Assembly (NCBI RefSeq): GCF_937616625.2
Contig: NC_065576.1
Coordinates: 37,350,628-37,414,627 of the forward strand
DNA length: 64,000 bases
Reading direction: 5' to 3'
DNA from: Mercurialis annua
Lineage: Eukaryota > Streptophyta > Magnoliopsida > Malpighiales > Euphorbiaceae
Shown here: positions 24,127 through 37,100 of the stretch, in pieces
Position numbering within the stretch: position 1 is the first letter of the stretch
How the letters are laid out: the number at the start of each line of letters is the position of its first letter
Translations under genes and position numbers: made by a program
Notes under the pieces: generated by a model
The model's database searches: none
Told to the model about the DNA's origin: nothing
What the model saw: only the letters and a program-made list of their open reading frames with translations

Positions 24127-25380
24127 ATTTATATATATACAATCATTATGGGGCCAAGTTAGTCATATAGATATATATTTAAGACAAGTTAATTGACTTC
24201 TTAGGAACATCTCCAATAATCTCTTTAAAATTGACAAACTCTCTAATTTAAAGAGTTCTGCCAATAAATTAAAGTCTAATGGCCTCTCTAAAATTTAAAT
24301 TTAAAGTAGATAGTGAAAATGATTCTCTATATGTGGAGAGCCATTTTTACTCTCTACTTTATTTTCAAAAAGACAAAACTTCAAATTTTAAAATAAATTG
24401 GTTATTTTTCATTTGAAATGTATTATTTTGAATTTTTAAATTTAAAAACTGAGTAAATAAATTATTATTATTAATATTTTTTATTTTTTTAATATTATTT
24501 ATAAAAATAAAAATAAAATAAAGAGTAAATATTAGAGAGTCTATTGGAGTAATTCTAAATATATTACTCTTTATATTAAACATGCTCTTTATTTTAACAT
24601 TTATACTTTTTAAAATAAAAGGGTTGAAGTACAAATATGACCCTAATGTTTACCCCGTGTCTCACCTAGCCCCCTAACGTTTTTCGAGTCTCAAAAATGA
24701 CCCTAATGTTATCAAACTAGAACACATTAACCCCCTGTCTAACGGCAGTCTGTTTGAATGTAATATATGCTTATGTGGCATACACTGACCCGTTTCCATT
24801 AATCTATGTGGCATTTAATTTGCCACATAATCCCATCCCATCAAGCCTTTACTATCTTCATCTCTTTTCATCTTCCTTTAAACCGTACTGACATTACTTA
24901 AACTCCATTTTACTCAAAAAAAAAATTCTTTCTTCAAAACGGTGTTTCACTTTTCCATTTATAAGCATTGGTGGGGTCATTTATTTACTCATTTTCTGTT
25001 AAAGGACGAAAGAGAGTACGAAGGCTGAAAAGCTAAAAATCTTTCATTTATGTTGATTTTTTTTCTCTTTGATTGATGTTAATGGTGTCGGTTTTGTGGA
25101 CCACTTTATCAATGTTTTGAGTATTTTACTATTATTGTGGGGTGAAGGGAAAAGGGGATAGATTTTTAGTGGACCACATTCTGGAGCTGTTTCAATTAAA
25201 TAAACCCTAATTTCAGTGCATTTGAAAAAAAATGGATTATTTTATTATGTTACAATTTAATAAGCCCTAATTTGTTCTATTCCAATTACTTTATTGTAGT
25301 TTAAGCTAAAAAAAACCTCATTTGACTTTAAATATCATAAATTTTTATTTAAACCCTAAATTGGTACTTATTTATGCAGA

Positions 25381-27883
25381 ATGGAAATGAGGGTTAACAT
25401 TAATTTTCATTACGGAGGTGACTGACTTTCTGATTCGGACTTACAGTACATCAATGGAGAGGCTGAAACAATTTATAACTTGGACTGTAATTTCCTGTGT
25501 TATGATGACATTGTATTTATGTGTGAGGAAAGATTCAGATTTAAAAATGTTAAACACATATTTGTGCTTAAGCCTGGTAGAAGTTTGGATGATGGGTTAT
25601 TTTTACTACATACTGATGAAGGGGTTAAGAAAATGGTAAAGTACATTAGTAAATATTCTTGGTTGTTAGAAATAGATTTGTATGCTGACCATGTTGTAAA
25701 TGATCCCATATTTTCTATTGTCATGTTAAGTAATGAAGGTCCCTCAGCTGCTAGTGTAGACTATAACAGTTTAGGTGTTGATGATGAGGAAGTAGTTGGT
25801 CTTGAAGAGGTTGATGGTGTTGAGGTGGTTGCTGGTCTTGATGTGCCTATTAATGAGAAGGGGCATGGTAATGAGAATGGGTCCGGTAGTGAGAAGGGGC
25901 CTGGTCAGCAGGGGCCTGGTCAAGATGGGACTGCTCATGAGCTAAACAAGGGTGGGCTTTTTTATGTTGCCAGTCAAGGTTTTGATAGGACTTGTCTTTT
26001 TGATGTGGATGAAGTTGAGGAGTTGGCCTATATGTTCCAACATGGCAACTTAGCGACACGACATATTTGTGTTTATGCAAAGGAACATCAAGTAGATGCT
26101 AGGATTGGTCAAGATCCAATAGAAGGGAATAGAAGTGGGTGCAGGTCTGGTGGGGGTGATACTGAACAAAATTGGAATTAAAGGCCTCATCAAAACAGTA
26201 ATAGAGAGGATGCAAGGAATGAGGTAGGGGAGACAGAGCACAATTTTGATTATGCGCGAATTGAAAGCACAGATGGGAGTGCTGATGATGGGGAAGAAAA
26301 CAGTGATGAAAGCAGTGAGGAGGAGAATAGGACATGAGTCCAATTTGAAGCCAAGCCTGGTCAACCTCATTTCCAAGTTGGTATGACATTTACCAATGTC
26401 CAGGAAGTTAGAAAAACACTTGCAACTTATGCTATTGCAAAGGGGGTTAAGTTGAAGATAAAGCCTAATGAGACCAAGAGAGTTAGGGTAGTTTGTGTTA
26501 CCAATGAAAACTGCCCATTTGTGATACATATTTCACAAATTGGAGACACTGCAGGGCCACCTGTGAAGACCTTGAAGCCAAAACATGACTGTTATAGGAT
26601 TTTTGATAACCTAGTTGAATTGTTAAGTTTATTGCAGATTTCATGAAGAAGAAACTGTACAAAAAGCCAAAAATGGCCAGAAAAGACTTAAAGGCCATTG
26701 TAGAAGAGCAACTGAGAGTCAGAGTGAGCATTGCAAAATGCAAAAGGGCTAAAAAGGAAATAAGACAAGAATTGAATGGGAAGGTGGAGTTTGGGTATTT
26801 GGAGGCCTATGCTGCAGCTTTGAGAAGCAGCAATCCTGGAACCACTGCTCACATAGATATGTGTACTCAAAGTTTAAGAAAAGGAAAAAAGGTGTTTAAA
26901 AGAATGTTTATTTGCTTTGATGCTTGCAGAAGGGGATGGTTAGCAGGTTGTAGGCCATTTATTGGCTTAGATGGGTTCTTCTTGAAAGGGGTCAGCAAAG
27001 GAATTTTGCTATCCGCAGTGGGAAAAGATGGTAATGATAAGATGTTTCCCATTGCATGGGCTGTGGTTGACAAAGAAACTAAGAACAACTAGGCATGGTT
27101 TTTCTAGTGGCTAATAAGGGAGTTGAATCTTGAGGATGGAAAACATATCACACTTATGTGAGACATGCAAAAGGTAAGGAGGCCTTGCTACTGTTTAAAT
27201 TTTAATGCTAATATTTTTTTATAATTTCTTGCTCCTGGTTTAATTGTAGTGTTTGCTGATTGGCAGGGCTTAACTAAAGCTATTAAGAACTTGTTACCTG
27301 AAGTGGAGCATCGTATGTGTGCAAGGCACATCCTTGCAGATTGGGGCAAGACTTTAGAGAGGGGTGAAATGGAGAAACTATTTTGGATATGTGCTTGGAG
27401 CACATTTCCAGAAGACTTCAAAGAGAATCTGTGCAAACTTGGTGCAGTGAAACAGAAAGCAGTTATAGATCTAATACACTATCAACCTCACACATGGTCA
27501 AGGGCCTACTTCACAAATAGGTCCTCTTCTTGGTCTGTGGACAACAATATTTCAGAGTGCTTCAATGCTTGGATCAAATAAGCAAGACATAAACCAATAG
27601 TGTCTATGCTTGAAGAAATCATATTAAAGACAATGACTAGAATTGTTGAAAATAGGAAGCTTGCAGATAAATGGGTTACACAATGGAGTCCAGTTTGTAT
27701 AGATTTGTTCCAAGACAATAAGGAGCTTGCCCAAGAGACATCTGAACCCGTGTTTAATGGGGATGGTGGGTTTGAAATTGGAGATGGATGTGTTTTTTGT
27801 TTAGTTAGTATTTTGACCAACTGTTGTAATCAATTAGATTTCAAAACAATTAAGTACTATTTTGGACACGTTAACTTTTGCTA
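25381..27883 (+). pseudogene. MULE transposase, broken by stops and frameshifts
   Basis: It starts at ATG 25381 (MEMRVNINFHYGGD), then a TGA at 25423 takes the place of the Trp usual after GGD/E. The same frame runs on with an N-terminal PB1-like region, an acidic linker, and the MuDR DNA-binding domain at 26380-26610 (VGMTFTNVQEVRKTLATYAI, then KRVRVVC.....CPFVIH). In-frame stops fall at 26179 and near 26336. After a shift, 26643-27092 holds the start of the catalytic domain with GLDGFFLKG (first Asp) and PIAWAVVDKE. TAG and TGA codons follow, DMQK ends an exon at 27173, a probable GT-AG intron (27174-27266) follows, then GLTKAIKNLLPEVEHRMCARH and the usual ISECFNAWI block. The C-terminal SWIM zinc finger is missing. 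It is of the MuDR/MULE family and is not functional. Confidence 0.92.
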
Positions 27884-28319
27884 GCTTTATGTAGCATTTT
27901 GGTAGAATGGAGCTTAGACAAGAACATGTTAATACATGGCATGCACTACTTTTATCAATTTTTTGTAAAACGGTTATGCTCCATTTATTAGGGTCATCTG
28001 ATCCCTTTGTTAAACACTTTGATTTAGTTTTAGTGAAACAACTTTGATCAAGTACTTATCTACATCATTTCCTTTCTTGTAAAAGACTGCCATTTTAATT
28101 GCTGAATAGAACATTGCATACAAATTCAAATAGACTGCCATTCATGTAAAAGACTGCTATTTCAAATCCTACATTTCATACAATCCTATGAAAATCCTAC
28201 ATTGCATACAAATCTTATGCAAATAGGACATATACCAATACAATCCATGACATAAAAGCAAACAAATATGCCACATTCTTCTTTTTTGCTAAAATCTTTA
28301 TTTCTTAATTAACCTTCAA

Positions 28320-28863
28320 TTGTTTTCTTTTCAATCTCCTCATATCTGTCCAAAGAACATCAACATCAGCTTCAAATTGGTTGTGTTTCCTCCTGCAGCA
28401 TGCCTCGGTTGCATCTTCAAGAATTTAATTTCTCTCTTCAAAACCAACTTATCTTCTATAAGCTCATCAACACTGCAGCCTTATTATTTATGGGATCATC
28501 ATAGCACTGAAAAAAAAATTAAACTTACTTGAATTCAATGGATTTCTCAGCAAATAACCCAATTAAGCAGTATCGATAACCAAGTTAACTAACCAACTTC
28601 AAAAACAACAAACGATAATTGACTGAACAATAACCTCATAAATTTAAATAATAAATATAAATCAAAAACTAACTTACATATGAGAATCGACAATTAAAAA
28701 ACCTTCGACTAAAATTTTCCACAGTCCATGACGTTCTTAGTGGAGCTCTCAACCTCAAACCCCTAACTTTGCAATAGCAGAACCTCGAAAAACCTTCGTA
28801 ATTAAAGTGAAGAGCAGTGTGTTCATCGACTGTGGAGGATGAGGAGGACATAAAATCAGACAT
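28320..28863 (-). pseudogene. Second MULE ORF: zf-GRF protein, decayed
   Basis: The minus-strand ATG at 28863 opens a Ser-rich leader followed by a GRF-type zinc-finger signature: CYC, then LRTSWTVENFSRRFFNC. The family norm is CxCG...LRTSWTxxNPGRRFxxC, so the Gly and the NPG are altered. The exon ends at about 28673 with a GTAAGT donor. A TTTTTTTCAG acceptor at about 28511 opens a second exon (YDDPINNKAAVLMSL) that reaches a stop. A Lys-rich, coiled-coil-like stretch in other frames follows to about 28320. It lies inside the MULE and converges on the transposase, in the place where MuDR carries mudrB. GRF fingers bind nucleic acid. Any role in transposition is inference. Confidence 0.7.
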
Positions 28864-29205
28864 CTAACTCTTTCAATTGCTCGATTCTTTGTTTTGGGAT
28901 TGTAATTTGGGGTTTCAAATGTTTGTGATCTTCAATTAGGGCTTCATGGGGTTTTAATTGGGGAAAACGATTTGGGATGAGGTTAGGTGGAAAATTAAAT
29001 GCCACATAGATTAATGGCAACGAGTCAATGTATGTCACATAGGCAGATTTAACATTCAAACAAGCTGTCGTTATATGAGGGGTTAATTTATTCCAGTTTG
29101 GTAATGTTAGGGTCATTTTTGAGACTCGAAAAACATTAAGAGACTAGATAAGACACGGTGTAAACATTAGGGTCATATTTGCATCTTAACCCAAAATAAA
29201 TACAA

Positions 29206-29519
29206 TGACTTAAGTGGAAATATGCCCCCTCAACTTGTAAGCAATGGATAATTAACACATAAATTAATTTTGTATGCAAATCAGCATATAAAATTGGTGA
29301 TTATGGGCATTTTACCCCATTTTGGCAATTTGTCCCCTCAATTTGTAAGTTAATAGTTCCTTCAATTGGCAATTTGACCCCTTAACTTGTAAGCCAATTT
29401 GTCAAAATAAGCTAATTGTTCTTAATCACTAAGTTCGTGCATTGATTTGTCAATAAAATTAATTTCTGTGTTAATTGCCCATTGTTTACAAGTTAAGAGA
29501 GAAAATTGCTATTTAAGTC
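29206..29519. mobile_element. MITE family A, copy 1, 314 bp
   Basis: It is an inverted-repeat element: the left reads TGACTTAAGTGGAAATATGC and the right, inward, GACTTAAATAGCAATTTTCT. Both arms contain CAACTTGTAA and GGATAATTAACA/GGGCAATTAACA words. The 9-bp flanks TAAATACAA (29197-29205) and TAAATACTA (29520-29528) differ at one base. It is the same family as 43286-43597. Its left target site overlaps the right target duplication of the MULE. Confidence 0.82.
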
Positions 29520-29573
29520 TAAATACTAGCATTGGAGATGTTCTAATATATGAGCCAATCTCTAAAATGTCAA

Positions 29574-30546
29574 TCTATACTATATATAAAAGCACGGATG
29601 GGTGGGAGGGGGGGGGGGGGACAGGCAAATTTACCGAATAATCCGTTTCAATTTATTATTAAATAAAGGTTTTATAGTCATTAACTAATTAGTTATTTAA
29701 TTAATCACTAAACATATGTTATAATTATAGTCCTAATTAGAGTAAATAACTAAATTATCTCCAATTTATGCGTTTGAGTTTCTATTGAAATAAACTTCAA
29801 ACATTAAATTACATATAATACAACACAATTGTATGATTAATATTAGCGGATGATCAGGAACAAAAGAATCATTTGAAACCTAATAACAATATGAATAGAG
29901 AAGCAGCTATTTTGGGACTTTATGAGTATTTATTCAAATCAAATTAGATTTAGTTATAAAATATTTATAGTTTGTAGTGGATCAAAGTCATTATTTTTAT
30001 AATTATAAATTGAATTTAGATAATTAGATGGAAAATTCTATTATAGTAAGTTATCGAATATTGTAATATCCCATTACTAAATAACAAATAATACATTCCC
30101 ATTCCAAGAAAATCGGCGGTTCAAGAACAATTAGCAAATGAAATTTTGTTAAAGTAAAACCACAATCGGTAATAAGTTGTATTATGGTTTTAAAATTATT
30201 ACCACGGTTCTAATTGACAATTTACTTAATATATAAATTGTTTTATGGTTTTAGATTATGATTTTAAATTGTTAAGATTGAATTATCTTGTAATTTATGT
30301 AAGCTTGAGTAATCAATTGTGATGGTGTGGAGGAATTTTTTGAAGGTGAGTTGCTGATTTTAGTGTGCTTTATGTTGATTAATTTGAAAATTTAATAACT
30401 GAATATATTATATTTATTTTTATAAAAATTCTAACTTATTTAATATTGATTATAAATAAAAAAATTGATATAATTATAATAAATATATTAATATGATTGA
30501 CAAATCATATTACGAGCCACGTACGTAACACGTAATGCGAAACTAG
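29574..30546 (+). mobile_element. Non-autonomous Helitron, 973 bp
   Basis: It starts TCTATACTATATATAAAAGC after a host A and ends CTAG before a host T (30547), as Helitrons insert between A and T without duplication. A short stem (CACGTACGTAACACGT area, 30518-30533) lies about 10 bases before the CTAG end. There is no Rep/helicase ORF. A run of 12 G lies at 29609-29620. Confidence 0.78.
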
Positions 30547-30649
30547 TTAATTCAAATTGGAGGGAGTATTGATTAAAATTTAAATTTTCAATAAAATAAA
30601 TTCGAAAGCGTAACCAAATCATGTTGATAATATATATAAAAATCAGAAA

Positions 30650-31142
30650 TTTATTTTGTTTCTGATCATAGAAAATTATTTTCTATTCTTTCAATTCTTT
30701 GTTTCTCCAGAATCAGGTAAGCTCGCTCGCATCTTCTTTAATTTCTCATCAAAGATTTATTATTTATTCAGATTGCAGCTGAATTTGTTTGTCTTCAATT
30801 GTTAGGGTTCGACTTTACTTTAAAATTGTGAATAACTTGAACATTATTTGTTACTTGTTAGTTGATGATCTATAATTTTGTTAAACTCCAATTTTGTTGC
30901 TATTGACTCTCATTACATTCTCCTCCATCAGACCATCTTAATTAGCTCCAAGCTGGGTGTAATTGGTATTGTTTTTTGTTTTTTTATTTTAAATTTGGGT
31001 AATGATTTGGTTTATGGTTTAAGTAATTTTATTTTTTTTGTTATTAATAAATCTTAAAAATGTTATGCTGTTTTTGAATGTTGCACTTGTTTATATTTGT
31101 TTCTTGTTTTTTCAGTGTAAGCAGGTAATTTAATTTATTCGA
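30650..31142 (+). promoter_or_regulatory. 5' UTR with intron(s) of MED15
   Basis: A leader exon appears to end AATCAG at 30716 before GTAAGC. A TTTTTTCAG acceptor at 31115 resumes the leader 27 bases before the start codon at 31143. The transcription start is not visible. A Helitron ends about 100 bp upstream, so the promoter abuts transposon DNA. Confidence 0.55.
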
Positions 31143-34100
31143 ATGGATACAAATGATTGGAGGCCAATTGCACAACCTGGTGAGCCTACAGTAGATACAG
31201 GTGACTGGAGAGCAACTCTGCAGCCCGAGAAGCGCCAGAGAATTGTCAACAAAATGTTAGTCTTTTTCTATTTATCTTTTCTAATCTGCGTGATTCATTT
31301 TAATTTGTACGTTGTATCTAAGAGTTTTCATTTCTGTATATATGGTAGCAAGTTAATAATTTGCATTTAAAATTAGCAGTAGTTAAATAGCTTGTATTGC
31401 AACCGAGCTTTAGGCTGCCATATCTGTTATTAACTTGTATCCTTTGTATTGTCTTTTTTACGTACTGCATCCAAATGTTTTTTTAGTAAGTAAAAGAGTG
31501 ATGGAACTTAAGCTGGAATAAGTCGGGTTTGTTCTTATCCTACCTGTTACGTTTGTTCTTATCCTACCTGTTACGTTTGCTCTTTGTTTCCTCTTCCACA
31601 TGATGTTATAAAAATAGGCCGACTTTTCAGGAGCTAGCTTTTTGTTGTTGGCACCTCATAGCTGCACGATAGAAATACAATTCTGTGTTTGAGGCCTCTC
31701 CTTTGGTTATTATTACTAGTTTTAATCATTTATTAGGGTTAATTGGACACTTATTGGATGGTGATGTGTGATAACACTATAGTAATGCCACGTCTGAGAT
31801 TTCACCGGTAATTGAAAATAAGAAACATAATTTGTGTATATTATTCAATATGATTGCATCTTTATCAATTTTCAAACTTAAGTTCAGGTTTTCATTTCCA
31901 TATAACTAAAACCAAATTGATGATACTCCTCTCATTGCTTGCGCACGACCACCCTACAAATTTCTTTAACGTTATGCTTCACAAGTTTGTAAAATTGAGA
32001 GTCATATAGTGATTTGAGAAGATTTCATAATCAAATTTAAAAGCAAAACTAATAACAATTTATGCATCAATAGATTTACTAAAACTTTCAGCTTTTATTT
32101 TATTAAAAGGTCCTCTGTAATGCTTCGAAATTAAAGTTTCTAGACAGAAGCTAATTAAATTCAATGATGGAATTTTGTTACTTTACATGGGTGACATGCT
32201 ATCTTCGCATGATGTGATTCTGTATATATATTCTTCATTCTATTTTTTATGTTTATCATTCGAGGTGTCCGTTCTCTTGCTTCAACTAATCTTCAATGCC
32301 ATTGATATAATTGACAAATAAAGTGTTTTTCCATGCTTAGAATGGACACATTGAAAAGACATCTTCCATTTTCTGGCCAAGAGGGACTTGAAGAACTCAA
32401 GAAAATTGCTGTGCGGTTTGAGGAAAAGATTTATACTGCTGCCATAAGCCAGGTATGTCCTTGAAAGTGAAGCTTGAACTTTTCCTAAATATTACTCTTT
32501 AAAATGTACTTGTTTTACTTGTAAGGATGGAAGGTGTTTTCGAAAGGGATGTAAATGTAAATGATTAAATGAGGATAAGGAAATAGAGGAAAGCTGGAAA
32601 GCAAACATTACAAATTGAAAAGCCACTATTCACTATAATTGGACAGTTTTGTCTGTATTTTGGAACATTTCGAGATCTAATTTTTTTCTTTCTAATGATC
32701 TCTCTGGTTTCAGCCTGACTATCTACGGAGAATATCTATGAAGATGCTCACGATGGAATCCAAGTCTCAACATAGTATGCCCAATGCTTTGTCACAGAAC
32801 CCGCCCATCGATCCAGGGGGTATGACCTAGACTGATCATTGAACTTCAGTTGATTTGCATCAAACTATAACTTTTATGTTTCTTCTATGGCTTATGTACT
32901 GTTTATGTTTTTCTAATTTTATGTATATAAACGAGGCTAATTAAATGTGGATTGATGGTCATGAGTTGCCAGAAATAGTCACAAGTTCTACTAAACAAAA
33001 TGTTTGAAATAGTGCTGATTCTTGAATGGGACAAATGGTGTATCTACAACTGTTGCTTTTTGAATTTCATTTTTTTTGGTTGTTTCTAACCTGGTCTCTG
33101 TTTACTTTCTTTGCTTGGTCAGCACCGCAGAGTATGCAGGCTCAACTTCACAATCAAGGGCAGTCACTTCCTGTACCCATGTCAGCTAACCAGACTCAAA
33201 CACGTCAGCAATTATTATCCCAGAATATTCAGAATAATATGTCATCTACAGGGGGGGTTCAAAGTTCTTCCGGTTTAACATCTGCGCTGCCTCCTGTGTC
33301 TGGTTTATCTCAATCTTCTATTCCCAATGTTGCTGGCCACAATCCTAACATGCAAACCATTTCCGGAGCTCCCCAGAGTTCAGCTGGCAATTCAATGGGA
33401 CAAGGGATGCCTTCTAATATGTTCGCCAGTTCTCAGAGGCAAATGGCAGGAAGGCAACAGGTTGTTCCCCAGCAGCAACATCAACAATCCCAGAATGCGC
33501 AGTATATTTATCGGCAGCAATTACAACAGCAACACCAACAGCTTATGAAGCAGAAACTCCAGCAATCTCACATTCAACAACACCAACAGCAACAGCAACA
33601 AAACCTGTTACAGTCATCTCAGTTGCAATCTTCCGAGCAATCCAGTATGCAGACATCATCTGTTATGCAGCCTTCTCTGATGCAATCAGCACCTCTCTCC
33701 AGTGTTCACAATCAATCTACTTCTGTCCAACAATCAACACAATCCATGCTTCAACAGCATCCGCAATCAGTCTTGAGGCAGCCACAACAGCCACAACAGG
33801 GTGGCAGCATTCATCAACAGCAGGCACCAATGATGCAGCAGTCACTTTTACCTCCTCAGCAGCAGCAACAGTTAATGGGCGGGCAATCAAATGGCACAAA
33901 CATGCAGCAAAATCAGTTAATTGGACAACAAAACAGTGTCGAAGACATGCAGCAGCAACAATCAAGGTTGGTGGGCCAGCAAAATAACATTCAAAATATG
34001 CAGCAACAGCATCAGCATCAGCAGCAGCAACAGTTAATGGCGCAACAAAATAACCTCTCGAATATCCATCAGCAGCAATTAGGATCTCAAAATAATGTCT

Positions 34101-37100
34101 CTGGCTTGCCACAGCAATTGCTTGGAACTCAGCCTGGCAACTCAATGATGCAAACTAATCAGCACTCGGGGCTCATGCTGCAACGGCCTAAGGTTCCACT
34201 GCAACAAGTGCAGCAAAGTGCATCTAACTTGTTACCCACTCAAGGGCAGCAGCCACAACAACAGCTACCTCAGCAACACATGATGTCACATATTCAACCA
34301 CAGGCAACACAGTTGCAACAACTAGCTTTGCAACAGCAGTCTAATTCATTACAAAGAGATACACAGTCATTGCTTCATGTGTCAAATCAGGCACCAGCTA
34401 CGTTGCTTCAGCAACATAATGTAATGGATCACCAAAAGCAGTTGTATCAATCACAAAGACCTCTTCCACAAACGTCATCAAGTATGTTATTACATTCCTA
34501 CAGTTTCTAGTCATGTTCTAACTGTGATTTTATGCTTCCTTATGTGCAAATATGCTCCAATTTGCATCATAATTCTAGTGCTTCTCTTCAAACTTCTGGG
34601 TGCAAGAATGGTCTAATTTTATTAGTCCCTTGGCAGAGCCTTTTATGCTACTGGTACCACTATCTATTGAAACAATTACAGTCATTCTTTAACTCACGTT
34701 GATTAATTAATTCTGGTGAATAGTATTCCCTATGGATAACTAATCAAGGATTTGAGATCCCTTCTTTGAAAACGATCACTCGTACAAGTTGTGTTGAAAA
34801 TGTTGTTATTGTACTCATGATTTACCAGAAAACTTCAATATTGATCAGTAAATGTTGTCCGGATATTAGGTTACAAAAAAAACGTAACATCAACTAATGG
34901 GATTGTTAATTTTGGGATTGTGACATCTATATCCTTTTATTTAATTAGGAAATAGCAGGAGAATAACATTTAATTATACAATTTAATTTGTGTATATTGA
35001 ACTAGTGACTGACAAAAGGAAATCTTTTGATAGGTCTAGGAATCCTTTGTGAACTGAAAATCATGAGAGAAGTACTTGAATTAAGGAGTTACAATAGGAT
35101 ATGATGAAGAAATAATGTATTCACATTTTAACTATGTGATATTTAAAGTGTTCCCATTGTTGGGCAAACTTATTCACTCCCAACTAAATGCTCTAAAGAA
35201 ATCCCTCCTAAAGCACCATATATAAGATAAGTAACATTTAAGGTTCTGACTTCCGTTCCGCGTACTAAGCGACTCGCTGGCCTGGTAATTTTGATGATAT
35301 CCCTTCTTTGATGTGGAAGAACTGTTCTTGAGCATGCTAAAATCCCATTTGTAATAAACCTCCTTGCTACTTTAGCATGGTGCATCTCAGTTGATTTCTC
35401 TATTTAAGTTAATGCATTCGTTGATCATACTTGCAACATTTCTTTCTTTAGCTTGTGTAATATGTTGAAGTTGTATTTGACTTACATGTCTATTTTTGAA
35501 GCTTCACTAGATTCTACGGCGCAGACTGGACATGCAAATGGAGGTGATTGGCAAGAGGAAGTTTACCAAAAGGTATTTTCTGTAACTTATTGCGTTAGAT
35601 GGATCTTGTTTATATCACACAATCAGAATTTAGCGAACTCGGTTTTGGGGGTTTAAATATAGGGAAGAATTGGAAATTGAAGGTAACTTTGGTTAGGAAA
35701 TAGGAAATAAGTAATAAAGAACTATTTAAGCAGAAATTTCAGCTTTTAATATCAAACAGATCGTTGCACATTCTGTTCTACTAATGAATCTCTTGTCCCT
35801 TATCCTTGGGTCCTCGCATGCTTTTGTTTCACTCCATTCTATTTAAGAATCTCAGTTCGTCCTTATTGATGGCTGTGATTATAAACAACATTTTATTTCT
35901 TTTGTTTAAGATTTATTTTATTTATATGCTCAATACTGATTTTATTTGCTGTTTTTCTTTTATTTCCACACTCAAATATTTGATCACGCAAAAAAAAAAG
36001 GTGGTTGAGTAGACTTGGCACGGTTGAGGAACCATTGCTTCCGAACCAAAAGAAATGGATTTGGCCTGTTCCAGTTTATTGTTCTGATTAAAATCTTAAA
36101 ATTTTTAAATAGAAAATTTAAAGTCTTAAGTTTGAAGGGGTAGCTGTCAGTGATATTAGAAGGCCACTTCTAGAGGGTAGAGGGTGAAGTGAATAGGGCA
36201 TGGTGTGTGTGATGCTCTGCCTGCGTATTGAAGAAGGACTTTTGGCTGCTCTATACTCTGGAAAAAATGTGCCTGACCTGTACTTTACTCCACATGCATT
36301 GCACAATGTCTTATCATTGTCATCTTATCTAGTATATGATAGAGGTACAGAGCTTGCATGTTGAAATTAAGTGATACTTTAGTTATCTTTTGAACGTTCA
36401 GAACCAAACCCACCGGTTTGTAACTGGAATCGGCGGTTCCATAATCCATTTCCAAAAGAAGGAAATCGGCCCATAACTGGTTCGAGTCTGGTTCCGGATT
36501 TGACGGGTTCCGAGCCGGTTTTGACCAGTTCGGTTCCAGGCCCAAATCTGCTGCGGGCCTGCGGCCACTTTTAGTTGGGAGAAGAATCAACTAATACGGG
36601 AACCGGGAATGGCCATAAAAAGTTTTCTTGAAGATAATATACTGTGTTAGACTTCAAAATTTATAGAGGTTCAAGTTGACCTATTTCGTCGCATACTATG
36701 AGAGTGCATGGGTAAATGTGAGATCATTTTTGTCCTTGCCAAAATGGAGCAATATAGTATTAGTATGTAGCTCAAAGGGGTTCATCTAAACCGTAGTCTT
36801 ACTAAATATAATGTGTCCTGCAACTTCATCTAAACCGTAGTCTTACTAAATATAATGTGTCCTGCAACTTCAAAAGAAAGCTAGTAACTGATAAGAGAAA
36901 AATGCATACTTGGGTCTTCAGTTATGGAGGATTAAAAGCAAAACTGCTAGCTCTGGTTATGAGTTGTTTGCAGAAACATAGTTCAATGCTTAGTTGATCA
37001 AGTGCTTAACATCTGTAATCCTAACATTAATTTGAATACCTTTATGTCTTGTGCGGATACTGCTTGTTCTATCTTGATCAATAACTTTTAGTTGTGCATC

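Larger units (their letters stand above)
24621..29192 (+). mobile_element. Full-length Mutator-like element (MULE), 4572 bp
   Basis: Terminal inverted repeats of about 210 bp: the left starts GGGTTGAAGTACAAATATGA and the right, read inward, GGGTTAAGATGCAAATATGA. Both continue through CCCTAATGTTTA and, further in, TCTATGTGGCATTTAA. Flanks AAAATAAAA (24612-24620) and AAAATAAAT (29193-29201) are a 9-bp duplication with one mismatch. Inside are a plus-strand transposase (broken) and a convergent minus-strand zf-GRF ORF. The element has complete ends but cannot move unaided. Confidence 0.92.
24201..29572. mobile_element. Older inverted-repeat element split by the MULE and a MITE
   Basis: At the left, TTAGGAACATCTCCAAT is followed by repeated AATCTCTTTAAA/GAGAGTC words. 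At 29530-29572, reading on the minus strand, ATTTTAGAGATTGG is followed by AGAACATCTCCAATGC. The shared GAACATCTCCAAT ends in inverted orientation suggest one small element into which the 4.57-kb MULE and the 314-bp MITE inserted. No target duplication was confirmed. Confidence 0.35.

Noticed and set aside
24365..24634. 89-codon minus-strand Ile/Asn/Phe-rich ORF
   Set aside because: Pure AT composition effect across the end of the MULE terminal repeat.
25850..26529. Minus-strand ORFs of 76-159 codons over the MULE transposase
   Set aside because: Shadows of the transposase coding strand; no motif of their own.
33717..34145. 142-codon minus-strand ORF and similar ORFs at 38195-38398
   Set aside because: They are antisense to the Gln-codon (CAG/CAA) repeats of MED15, which create long stop-free antisense frames rich in Ala, Val, Cys and Leu.
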